From: Flavobacterium sp. M31R6
Lineage (GTDB): Bacteria; Bacteroidota; Bacteroidia; Flavobacteriales; Flavobacteriaceae
Reading direction: 5' to 3'
Length of the DNA: 64,000 bases
NCBI RefSeq assembly: GCF_013284035.1
Contig: NZ_CP054141.1
Coordinates: forward strand, 2,232,001-2,296,000
The notes under the pieces were generated by a model. It did not search any database, had not been told where the DNA came from, and was given only the letters and a program-made list of their open reading frames with translations. Shown here one piece after another: positions 35,927-43,430 of the stretch. The position numbers and the translations under genes are program-made. Position 1 is the stretch's first letter, and every line of letters begins with the position of its first letter.

Positions 35927-38100
35927 AATTTGCTATTTTCAATTTCCATAATAAACTTGGTCAACTCATTTCCAATAAAATCGAGTTCGTTGTTGTTCGT
36001 TTTTTTCCCAGTAGCATCATAACCAATATCTTCTGCTATTGCCATAAAAATAGGATAATCAGGTAATTTAGTTTGTTTTGCTTGTTGGTATGCGTCTTGT
36101 AATTCTTCTTTGAGTGCATTTACTTTGTCAGAATAAAATGCACTTATTTCTTCTTTCCAAGTTTTGTATTCTTCTGTTTTTTTTTGGTCGGTGTTACTTA
36201 ATGTCGTATCTAAAAATTTAAACCCATCTAAATCTTTTACTTTTTTAGTTTTCTCTTTTTCCCAAAGCTCTAGTTTTTTATGGTATTCAAATTCTGCCTT
36301 CAAATTTATTTGAATTGCTGCTTTGGTGTTTTGTAGTTTTTCTGTTGTTACTTTTGATTGTTTTTTTACAAATAATACAGAGCTTTTTACACCAGCACCA
36401 GTTGCTGTAAATGCAGTTTGAGGCATTGAAACTACAGCCACTATTCTAAATTTGTCTTCTAATCCATCACGCACATATTGTAAACTACTGTTGGTTAAAA
36501 TACCATCAGGAATAACTACCGCTAAATAGCCTCCTTCACGCAAAAAATTATGACATTGTTCTAAAAATAATACTTCGGTACTTTGATTTTCACGAGGTGT
36601 AATGGTGTTTTTACTTTTCACATCTAACCAATCACTGTCTTTTTTTCCGAAATCGTAATGTACTAAATAGCTTTTTTCAGTTTTCTTAACTGATGATCCA
36701 AATGGTGGATTGGTAATGATAAAATCGAAATGATTGTATTTGAATCCTTTGTTTTGAGTGATTTTTTGAATTTCTTGTTCGTTCAATAATCCGTCGGCAG
36801 TAATCACGTTTGTATGACCGTCATCGTGAATAATCATATTCATTTTAGCCGCACGAGATATTTGCTCGTTTATCTCAATACCGTAAAGATTTTTTTCTGC
36901 GAAATCGTGCCAAAACTTGTAATGTTTTTGGTTTTGTTTTATATCTTTTTTGTGATTTGGATACAATTCATTAGCCTGTTTACGAACTTTGTTTAAAGCG
37001 TATAGCAAGAAACCACCACTACCACAAGAAGTGTCTAAAACCAATGATTCATTTGTAATCGGCAAAACATCGGTTGTAAATTTCACAATTTGTCTTGGCG
37101 TGAAATATTGTCCAAAATTACCTCTAAAAAAAGAATCCATAAAAGTTTCAAACGCTCGCCCTTTACTGTCTAAATCAGTTTCTCCAAGATTTATCTCTTG
37201 TAAGTACCCGACAACAGTTCTTATTTTATCAGGTGACAAACGAATATTATCTCTGAAAACTTCGGGATCTTTTTTTCTACCTTCCTCGTAGAGCTTTCTA
37301 ACTCTTTCAGTTAATTCATCATTTTCTTTGTAGCGTCTTTTTGCAGGGTCTTCAATTTCTTCTTTGTCGATTGTAATGATTTGAAAATCGTATGGTTGTC
37401 CTGGTTTACGGTCTTTTCTTTCGTCCCAAATTTTACAGAATATCAATTTATCTAATTCGTCAAATGCTTCTGACGGATTGAGTTGTCCACCAGCCCAAAG
37501 TGCATCATGCGCTTGTCTAAATCTGCGCGTTAAATCTTCCTCAGAAATTGTGTTTAAATCAAAAAACTTTTGTTTTCCAGTTTCATTTTTAATTGATTCC
37601 GGTTCATAAACATATTTATAATTGGCTAATTTTTTTACGCCAAATTGTGGAATATCTGGTTGTGTAACCCTAGAATTTTTCTTTTTATCAACTTCGAAAT
37701 ATTCGTTTTTGAGTTCAGAAGTTACCCAAACATACTTTACATCGTTAGGTAATGCATAGGCGTAACTATATGCCTGTTCTATAGCTTGCTGAAATTCTTG
37801 TTCACTAACTTCTTGCTTTTTACATTCTACAAGTATATGTGGCTTATTACATTCATCATCTGCATATACAATCATATCGGCTTCACGTGAATCAGAACCC
37901 ATTTTAACATGAACAAATTGTTTGATTCTTTTAGGGTCGTAACCGTAATCAATTACTAATTTTAAAAAAGCCTCCGCTTGTACTTTTTCCTCGGGATTAG
38001 TAAATATTCTTGGCTTTGGATGATTGCAATAATTGATATGCTTTTCATCATCGCTGATTGAAATATATCCTTTTTTAATTCCTTCTTGTAGTATGCTCAT
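35923..38100 (-). CDS. hsdM: Methyltransferase with N-terminal HsdR-type nuclease domain (HsdM-like fusion)
   Basis: The 725-residue protein has an HsdR N-terminal-type nuclease domain (about 40-140). D74 or nearby acidic residues in SREADMIVYADD and the Glu-Cys-Lys of ILVECKKQ (about 92-97) form a PD-(D/E)XK core, and QAIEQAYSYAY follows. An N6-adenine methylase follows with SAM motif DTSCGSGGF near 355 and catalytic NPPF near 465. The last 120 residues are a Lys/Glu-rich coiled coil. This resembles BcgI-like type IIB or IIG enzymes in which one chain cuts and methylates and a separate S subunit sets the target. It is the first large gene of the leftward operon, and no separate hsdR is present in this block. 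Confidence 0.85.
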   Translation of the reverse strand: MSILQEGIKKGYISISDDEKHINYCNHPKPRIFTNPEEKVQAEAFLKLVIDYGYDPKRIKQFVHVKMGSDSREADMIVYADDECNKPHILVECKKQEVSEQEFQQAIEQAYSYAYALPNDVKYVWVTSELKNEYFEVDKKKNSRVTQPDIPQFGVKKLANYKYVYEPESIKNETGKQKFFDLNTISEEDLTRRFRQAHDALWAGGQLNPSEAFDELDKLIFCKIWDERKDRKPGQPYDFQIITIDKEEIEDPAKRRYKENDELTERVRKLYEEGRKKDPEVFRDNIRLSPDKIRTVVGYLQEINLGETDLDSKGRAFETFMDSFFRGNFGQYFTPRQIVKFTTDVLPITNESLVLDTSCGSGGFLLYALNKVRKQANELYPNHKKDIKQNQKHYKFWHDFAEKNLYGIEINEQISRAAKMNMIIHDDGHTNVITADGLLNEQEIQKITQNKGFKYNHFDFIITNPPFGSSVKKTEKSYLVHYDFGKKDSDWLDVKSKNTITPRENQSTEVLFLEQCHNFLREGGYLAVVIPDGILTNSSLQYVRDGLEDKFRIVAVVSMPQTAFTATGAGVKSSVLFVKKQSKVTTEKLQNTKAAIQINLKAEFEYHKKLELWEKEKTKKVKDLDGFKFLDTTLSNTDQKKTEEYKTWKEEISAFYSDKVNALKEELQDAYQQAKQTKLPDYPIFMAIAEDIGYDATGKKTNNNELDFIGNELTKFIMEIENSKL

Positions 38101-38203
38101 TTTATATTGATATGTTTTTAAACCCCCTTCTTAAGTTATTCTATTTTGTTTTTTACTCTATGTTTGCCACGGTAACTTTTTTCTTTCAATTCTTTCTGTT
38201 GCT

Positions 38204-38395
38204 TCAGTAAAAAGCAAGTTTTTTTTGTGGTAAGTCAGTCCAGTATTCTACTAACAATATTCCATCTTTGTCCGCTTCAAATAGCTCTATTTGTTCTCGT
38301 TTGAACAACTTTTTGGAGTTATAAAAGGAATCATATTTTATACTTCTAATTTCATATGAATCTATATTATTATCCCATTTTAGCATATTCCCCAA
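38204..38395 (-). CDS. Small hypothetical protein before the restriction operon
   Basis: This 63-residue protein is unrecognised. It is charged and aromatic (KYDSFYNSKKLFKREQ, LLVEYWTDLPQKK), without HTH or TM features. An internal Met at residue 4 (38386) is an equally good start. It lies 103 bases before the hsdM-like gene on the same strand, and could be a leader, antirestriction or control peptide, but no sequence evidence says which. Confidence 0.4.
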   Translation of the reverse strand: MGNMLKWDNNIDSYEIRSIKYDSFYNSKKLFKREQIELFEADKDGILLVEYWTDLPQKKLAFY

Positions 38396-38591
38396 AAATA
38401 CTGTTTTAATAGTTATTGACTGCTGTTGATTTTTTTTTTTTACATTTTAAGAGAGATTAAGTGATTTAAAATTTACAATATAGCAGATTTCCAACTTTAA
38501 TTTTATTAAGCAAAATAGTTCAATATGAAATTTATCTGATAAAATGCTCCGCGATACTAGCGCAACATCATAATCCCATTTATTAATATGG

Positions 38592-38654
38592 AAGGTATCA
38601 AGTATCAACGTATCATTTTGTAGACATTTATGACACCTTGATACTTGATACCTT
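38592..38654. repeat. 17-bp inverted repeat built from GTATCAA units (possible origin or terminator)
   Basis: The arms 38592-38608 and 38638-38654 are perfect reverse complements over 17 bases, with a 29-base loop. Each arm contains two head-to-tail copies of GTATCAA, and a further GTATCA starts at 38610 in the loop. The array ends 2 bases from the stop of the RepA-like ATPase gene. Iterated 7-mers beside a rep gene are typical of initiator binding sites. A plain terminator is possible, but no T-run follows on either strand. Confidence 0.6.
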
Positions 38655-38656
38655 GA

Positions 38657-39940
38657 CTACAAATCTATAATATCAAAAATTGTAGAATCATTTTCCAAAT
38701 TTTCAATTGATTCCTCTTCAATTAAATTCTCGTCTTCAATTTCTTCTTCAAAATTTTTATCCTTTATTTTATATCCACCTTCAACTTGCTCTATAATTTC
38801 TCTCTTCACTAGATCCAAATGTGCTCTCTTAGCTGTTGCTAAACTTTTGCCTGTAAGAACCATATATTGATCACAAGAATCTGTATAAGACAAAATTTTG
38901 TTTCCGAAAATTTGATTAGCCAAGTTTTCAATTTCAATACTTTTAACTTCAATCTTAGTATCATTCATTACGTTTTTCAATCCGACATTCAACATCTCAC
39001 TTCTGACTTGCTTTCCAGTATTAGTAAATAAAAGTGTCTCTTCAGAAAAAGATAACTCTATCGCATTCTCTCTTAGTTCCTTCGGAGAATTATTTGCTTT
39101 TACGACGTTAAAGTATCTTATGTCACCTTCCCCTTCTTTAATTATTATAGCCAATCTTACCTTTTGAACTAATCCAGAACCTCCTTGTATTTGTTCTTGT
39201 CCTGGTGCTTGCTTATAACTAGCTTTGTTTACATGATGCACAAAAAGAATCAAACAATTATGTTTTTTAGCTATTTTATCAAATGCTTTAACGGTATTCC
39301 TCATTGCCATGTTATTATTGCTGTCTGACCCTTTAAATATGTCTCCAAAACTATCAACAACGACTAAATCAGCAGGGGACAAACTTAACTCATCATTTAT
39401 TTTTAATAAAATTTCATCTTGATCCATTGCATCTGCAAGTATGAACCTAAGTTTATCAGTAGGTTTCTCATTTAATCCCTCTATTTGCTTTTCAACTGAA
39501 GAGGATATAGATTCTTTGTCGTCTTCGGTTGATACATAAATAGCCCTTTTATGAACTGAGTTAATTTCATAATTTAAAAAACTTTTGCTATCTAAAGCTA
39601 TTTCAAGACTGAGTTGCCTTGCTAATTGACTTTTTCCAATTCCTGGTTTACCTGCTATTACAGCTGTTCCGCATCTAGGAAATATAGGAGCTACTAAATA
39701 TTCAAATTTTGAAGCTCCTTCATCCAGTAATTCAATAAGAGTATATACTACTTTTTCTTTGTCTACTTCAAGCTTATTATTATCTTGAATTACGTCTTCA
39801 TTTGTTTCCCTTACAAACAGCTTATTTTCTTCTGTCGGGTTCTCTTGCATTGTTGCATCGATACATTTGTTTACATCAATATTTTGGGTATCTTTACCTT
39901 GTATTTTTCCAGAATCAAGGTTATGTGAATTCGTTTCCAT
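38657..39940 (-). CDS. RepA-like AAA ATPase/helicase
   Basis: The 427-residue protein has an acidic N-terminal leader (1-75) and a RecA-fold ATPase of the RepA/AAA_25 type: Walker A GKPGIGKS (97-104), the strand AIYVSTEDDKESISSSVEKQ (about 130-149), Walker B LVVVDSFGDIF (about 192-202), and the sensor LILFVHHVNKAS. The tail is acidic. Such proteins are hexameric replicative helicases of plasmids and mobile elements. It starts 4 bases after the HTH gene, and a repeat array follows its stop, which suggests a small replication module. It has no linked mobilisation gene. Confidence 0.8.
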   Translation of the reverse strand: METNSHNLDSGKIQGKDTQNIDVNKCIDATMQENPTEENKLFVRETNEDVIQDNNKLEVDKEKVVYTLIELLDEGASKFEYLVAPIFPRCGTAVIAGKPGIGKSQLARQLSLEIALDSKSFLNYEINSVHKRAIYVSTEDDKESISSSVEKQIEGLNEKPTDKLRFILADAMDQDEILLKINDELSLSPADLVVVDSFGDIFKGSDSNNNMAMRNTVKAFDKIAKKHNCLILFVHHVNKASYKQAPGQEQIQGGSGLVQKVRLAIIIKEGEGDIRYFNVVKANNSPKELRENAIELSFSEETLLFTNTGKQVRSEMLNVGLKNVMNDTKIEVKSIEIENLANQIFGNKILSYTDSCDQYMVLTGKSLATAKRAHLDLVKREIIEQVEGGYKIKDKNFEEEIEDENLIEEESIENLENDSTIFDIIDL

Positions 39941-39944
39941 AACC

Positions 39945-40232
39945 TTATTTTTTTAATAAGGTTAGGCATTCTAGCAACTCACTACGTTTATAGTAACGTC
40001 GAGAACCTATACCATGGGCTTTAACTTTTCCGCTATTAGTCCATGCCCATAATGTACTGCTATCAATTTTAAAAAACTGACAAGTTTCTTCTCTTGTAAG
40101 GAGTTCTTCGGAATTTTCTTTTTTACGAAACTCTTCATTGAATTGTTGAATTCCTTCTTTAACTGATTTATCAATAAGTTGTGCTAACTTTTCAATTGAT
40201 AAATTTTCGACTAAGATTGCATTGTTTTGCAT
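39945..40232 (-). CDS. Helix-turn-helix protein of excisionase type
   Basis: This 95-residue protein has a helical N-terminal half and a MerR/excisionase-like winged HTH at about 47-92: LTREETCQFFKIDSSTLWAW, then GSRRYYKRSELLECL. Proteins of this type next to an integrase and a RepA-like gene commonly serve as directionality factor or transcriptional switch for the element. It is separated by 4 bases from the RepA-like gene and by 74 bases from the unknown gene upstream, a gap large enough for a promoter. Confidence 0.82.
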   Translation of the reverse strand: MQNNAILVENLSIEKLAQLIDKSVKEGIQQFNEEFRKKENSEELLTREETCQFFKIDSSTLWAWTNSGKVKAHGIGSRRYYKRSELLECLTLLKK

Positions 40233-40306
40233 AGCTTATATGTTTTATATTTATAAGCCAAATTTCTACGCGAAGTCGTGTTATGGATTGAATGCTATCG
40301 TGTTTT

Positions 40307-41305
40307 TTATGACACGGTATTATTCGAGTTTATACATAATTTATAGGTTCTCTCTTTAGCAGATTTATATCCTATAAGATTAAGTGTTTTTACTCTATCA
40401 ATGTTAATATCAAACTTTAAAAGAAAAAAAACGAATTGAGTTTGTTGATAATCATCATATATTAAATTATCTTCTTTCATTCTATGAAAAACAAAACTAT
40501 AATTAGCAAGATTCTCATCAGTATTACCAAATTCATCCAATGATTTTTTAAAAACCGCAAAGGCTTTATCTGTTGTAAAAATTCTTGGGTAAAGATTTAT
40601 AGATATAGTAGATTTCAAATTAACATCGATTAGATCATTATTTTGTATACTATTGCTATAATCTATCATTAATTCATTCTTTCTTATTTTATTTAAAAAC
40701 TCCTCAAAATAGATTTTGAATTTAGTATGTTTCTGAACAGCTATTAGTTCATTTAAATTGTCTAAGAAATCGCCTTTAAATCTAATCTGATCTTCTTTGT
40801 CGTCCAATTGACAAAGTAGATAATTGTATAATTTTTCTTTAGCGTCAATTGCTTTTTGAACATCTAGATAATGTTCCTCTTCAAAACATATGATCTTAAA
40901 AAAAGAAAAAAATTTGCTTCTGTCATAAAAAACAGAAGCAAAATGGTTTTTATAAAATGACTCCATTTCAAAAAGCTCTTCCCCATTTAGCTCTAAAATT
41001 TTATAATAAGCATATATTTTTTTCTTTAAAAGATTAGATATATTAGGTAAAGTTGTGTAAGGAATAACAGGAGTTATATCTGGTGATATTTTTGACGGTT
41101 CTAACTGGATCTCTTCAGTTATTTCATATTTCTCTAAGAAAGCACGAAAAATTATTAATTCATCTTTTACAAAATCAAACTCGTTTTTGTCTTTATTAAT
41201 GCTCAAGTAACTCAATTTAAATTCCTCGTAAACACTCACAACATTTGACAAATCATAATTAATTTTGTCGACTCTCAATAAAATATCTGTTCCAATCTTT
41301 ACCAT
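40307..41305 (-). CDS. Unknown integrase-linked island protein
   Basis: This 332-residue protein is unrecognised. It is soluble, Lys/Asp-rich and mostly helical, with a Phe/Tyr-rich middle part and a C-terminal segment (about 270-325, FHRMKEDNLIYDDYQQTQFVFFLLKFDI). In Bacteroidetes elements the gene next to the integrase is often an RteC-like regulator; position and helical C terminus are compatible, but I see no diagnostic motif, so the name is not assigned. It begins 16 bases after the integrase stop and is probably in the same transcript. Its stop lies in a CGTGT/ACACG hairpin that may act as a terminator or operator. Confidence 0.6.
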   Translation of the reverse strand: MVKIGTDILLRVDKINYDLSNVVSVYEEFKLSYLSINKDKNEFDFVKDELIIFRAFLEKYEITEEIQLEPSKISPDITPVIPYTTLPNISNLLKKKIYAYYKILELNGEELFEMESFYKNHFASVFYDRSKFFSFFKIICFEEEHYLDVQKAIDAKEKLYNYLLCQLDDKEDQIRFKGDFLDNLNELIAVQKHTKFKIYFEEFLNKIRKNELMIDYSNSIQNNDLIDVNLKSTISINLYPRIFTTDKAFAVFKKSLDEFGNTDENLANYSFVFHRMKEDNLIYDDYQQTQFVFFLLKFDINIDRVKTLNLIGYKSAKERTYKLCINSNNTVS

Positions 41306-41321
41306 AAAAAATAATTAAAAT

Positions 41322-42554
41322 TTAAAAATAATTCGCCAATTCCATTGCTATATCCTTATTACTTTTTCCGATATAAGTCAAAAACATAGCTTCAGTTGTA
41401 TGTCCTGTCATATACATTAAAAATGAAGTTGGAACAGTTCCATAATTATTGGAAGCAAAAGATCTTCTACCAATATGCGAAGATACTAATTCCCACTTTT
41501 GATATTCTTTCTCCACCTTTATTTTTATTTCGTGGTCAAATTTAGTACCTATTATCAACTCATTTATTTTTGCAATTTCACAGACTTTTTTAATGTGTAT
41601 ATTATACTTTTGATCGGAAATCTTTTTGGGGAAATTACCATCATATTTCTTCATTATTTCTATGACTTTAGGACTTAATGGTATTGTCATTAGTTTATCT
41701 GTTTTCATTTGAGTAAACTCAATTAATGGCGTTAATACTCCTTGTTTATTTTTTTCATATCTAATCATTGATTTATCAAAGCGCAAAAAATCAGAAACTC
41801 TTTGCCCACAATAACAGCTTATTAACAACCAATCACGAGCATTTTCTATACCTTCAGACAAATCCTTTATCGGAATATTTACTATTTTTGAGATTTCTTC
41901 TTCAGTAAGGTAGATATTATCTACCTTATGGTATTTTGCTTTTATATTATCGAGTTGATAATTAGTTTCAACTCCATTAGACTTAGCGTGTCTACAAAAT
42001 GTTTTTATAAAACGAATATTCCTTGCTATAGTATTAGGAGCATATTTTTTACTCAAACAGTACTTTTCAAAGTCCATTTTGAATTTGACATCAATATCTC
42101 GGATATGTAGAACTGTCTTAGTATATTCTTGGTAGCGCATTAATAAATGTTTAATTCCATTACATTTAGTTATTGTACTAGCTTTTACATCTTGTTTTCT
42201 AAAAGCAATAAATATATCAATATAATCAATCAGTTTATTTGAATAGATTTCGGCTTCCTTTGGTGGATTTATATAGTCATTAATCCATTGATTGTCAATA
42301 ATCTTAACACCTTTACTGTTATTATATTCTTTTAGTAATCCATTTTTCAAATCTTTTAAGTCAGTATCTAAGTTTGCAAAATCAATATCTTTTCTAACTT
42401 TTTTTATTGGTCTTTGCTCTGATTGATCCCAATTTAAAGGATCAATATGATAATTAGTTTTTGCCTTTAGATCTATATTTCTGCCGTCTCGTAAACGGAT
42501 GTAGATAACTGCAGGACTTTTTGTACTTTGAACTATAAGGTTAATTGAAGCCAT
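41322..42554 (-). CDS. Tyrosine-type site-specific integrase
   Basis: The 410-residue protein has the Bacteroidetes integrase layout: an N-terminal arm-binding domain (about 1-95), a SAM-like core-binding domain (105-200) and a catalytic domain. All active-site residues are visible: R252 in CGQRVSDF, K284 in TQMKTDK, H360 and R363 in HIGRRSFA, H385 in MTGHTT, and the nucleophile Y394 in FLTYIG. It would insert and excise the island at the 13-bp core. The gene lies 224 bases inside the right attachment site and reads inward, with a paired TAGCCCAC motif between gene and border that it may bind. Confidence 0.95.
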   Translation of the reverse strand: MASINLIVQSTKSPAVIYIRLRDGRNIDLKAKTNYHIDPLNWDQSEQRPIKKVRKDIDFANLDTDLKDLKNGLLKEYNNSKGVKIIDNQWINDYINPPKEAEIYSNKLIDYIDIFIAFRKQDVKASTITKCNGIKHLLMRYQEYTKTVLHIRDIDVKFKMDFEKYCLSKKYAPNTIARNIRFIKTFCRHAKSNGVETNYQLDNIKAKYHKVDNIYLTEEEISKIVNIPIKDLSEGIENARDWLLISCYCGQRVSDFLRFDKSMIRYEKNKQGVLTPLIEFTQMKTDKLMTIPLSPKVIEIMKKYDGNFPKKISDQKYNIHIKKVCEIAKINELIIGTKFDHEIKIKVEKEYQKWELVSSHIGRRSFASNNYGTVPTSFLMYMTGHTTEAMFLTYIGKSNKDIAMELANYF

Positions 42555-42619
42555 ATTTCTTAAATTTAATTTTTTTTTGTTTTTCTATTTGACAAAGCTA
42601 AATTGGCAGTCGTGTTTTT

Positions 42620-42638
42620 TAGCCCACGGTTAGCCCAC
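42620..42638 (+). promoter_or_regulatory. Paired TAGCCCAC motif, probable integrase arm site (right)
   Basis: TAGCCCAC at 42620-42627 and again at 42631-42638 form the same direct pair, with an 11-base period, as at 23807-23825. It lies between the integrase start and the attachment core, where arm-type or autoregulatory sites are expected. Confidence 0.45.
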
Positions 42639-42777
42639 ATATATAAAATGTATTCCAATTTCATCCAATCCAATCAAAATGAATAGGACAAAAAAATCCA
42701 GCTATACACTGGATTCATTAGTATTTATACGATTATATAAGAGTTTTTTTGATTCAGAGTTTTGGATTAATTGAATC

Positions 42778-42790
42778 CCTCTTTCTCCGC
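42778..42790 (+). repeat. Right attachment-site core (13-bp direct repeat)
   Basis: This is an exact second copy of CCTCTTTCTCCGC (23737-23749). Here it is followed by CA, so the string ends TTTCTCC-G-CCA like the acceptor end of a serine tRNA. It marks the integrase-proximal border of the island. Confidence 0.55.
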
Positions 42791-42801
42791 CAGTATTTAA
42801 A

Positions 42802-42827
42802 CCCTCAACAAAGGTTGAGGGTTTTTT
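42802..42827 (+). terminator. Rho-independent terminator after the attachment core
   Basis: CCCTCAAC (42802-42809) pairs with GTTGAGGG (42814-42821) around a 4-base loop and is followed by TTTTTT. It resembles the terminator at the left border in position and flanks, as expected if both derive from the terminator of the target tRNA gene. Confidence 0.8.
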
Positions 42828-42855
42828 GTTTTTATGCCTAATTAACATGCGATAT
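42822..42855 (+). repeat. Left copy of the direct repeat bounding the helicase block
   Basis: Twenty-seven bases (42822-42848) are identical to 52142-52168, and after one mismatch six more (CGATAT) also match. The repeat starts in the T-run of the border terminator and contains TTTTTATGCCTAATTAACAT. It brackets about 9.3 kb. Confidence 0.6.
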
Positions 42856-43028
42856 TAAGGATTAGGGGTTAATCATGAATCAGTTTTTGATTATATTTGG
42901 TGATAGATGTCAAATTAAACATTAATGGATTTTTAGAGTTTACACAAAATAAAGTCCAGTCTTCTTTTTTATATTCAAAAGAATATAATTGAGTGGTTTT
43001 TATTACTTTTATATGCAAATACATATAG

Positions 43029-43247
43029 ATGAATACAATAGCAGATTTTGTAAAGAAGAGACGAAAACAAGCAGGGCTTACGCAAGAAGAATTTGCCATG
43101 AAAGCTGGTGTAGCATTGACCGTTGTCCGAAAGATTGAACAAGGTAAGGACAATTTAAGTTTATCTGGAGTAAATCAGGTACTGAAAATGTTTGGGCACG
43201 TTTTAGGTCCCGTAAATGAGAGAGAATTATTTAAAAATGAGGAGTAA
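43029..43247 (+). CDS. HipB/Y4mF-type HTH antitoxin-like regulator without partner
   Basis: This 72-residue protein is a compact XRE HTH (about 8-60: VKKRRKQAGLTQEEFAMKAG, then LTVVRKIEQGKDNLSL) ending LGPVNERELFKNEE. It matches the HipB-like Y4mF family, whose members normally precede HipA kinase genes. No HipA or HipA N-terminal gene follows; instead there is a 183-base gap and then the giant helicase gene. It may be an orphan left by loss of hipA, or it may have been recruited to control the helicase gene downstream. Confidence 0.8.
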   Translation: MNTIADFVKKRRKQAGLTQEEFAMKAGVALTVVRKIEQGKDNLSLSGVNQVLKMFGHVLGPVNERELFKNEE

Positions 43248-43313
43248 GGAGTTTGAACATTGCTGTCAAATAAATAGTGTTTTTTTTTCATAAATTTACG
43301 CAATATCAAAAGG

Positions 43314-43340
43314 TTACCGATTAACTTTACAGTATACCAA
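43314..43340 (+). repeat. Upstream copy of the 27-bp repeat flanking the triple-domain helicase
   Basis: This stretch, starting TTACCGATTAACTTTA, matches 48237-48263 in 25 of 27 positions. It lies 90 bases before the helicase start; the other copy begins on the base after its stop codon. Confidence 0.65.
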
Positions 43341-43430
43341 TTTAGCTTACGGTGAGGGTTAAGAGTAAAATCTTAATTTTAACTTAGAAACGAGAGAAAA
43401 AAATGTAATCCAGTTTTTAAAACAAAAGCA

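Larger units (their letters stand above)
23737..42790. mobile_element. Candidate integrative genomic island (about 19 kb) carrying restriction genes
   Basis: The limits are the 13-bp direct repeats 23737-23749 and 42778-42790. Just inside each end is a TAGCCCRC-N3-TAGCCCAC pair with the same orientation and the same 11-base period, as expected for integrase arm sites. A tyrosine integrase gene lies 224 bases inside the right end and reads inward, followed by an unknown protein, an HTH protein, a RepA-like ATPase and an inverted-repeat array that could be an origin. The cargo is a restriction-modification operon with McrBC and a small ATPase/DUF3871 group. No conjugation genes and no phage structural genes are visible, so it is either mobilised by a helper or is a satellite-like island. 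Confidence 0.6.
42555..43028. other. Intergenic region with the right island border
   Basis: No gene is seen in these 474 bases. They hold the integrase promoter side, the TAGCCCAC pair, the 13-bp attachment core, a terminator and the left copy of a second direct repeat, all listed separately. The 20 bases before the 13-bp core (TTTTGGATTAATTGAATCCC) resemble the T-arm end of a tRNA, but no full tRNA can be folded around them. Confidence 0.6.

Noticed and set aside
42700-42793. Serine tRNA gene at the right island border
   Set aside because: Only the acceptor 3' end and a T-arm-like stretch are present. There is no matching 5' acceptor strand, D-arm or anticodon arm in the 90 bases before it.
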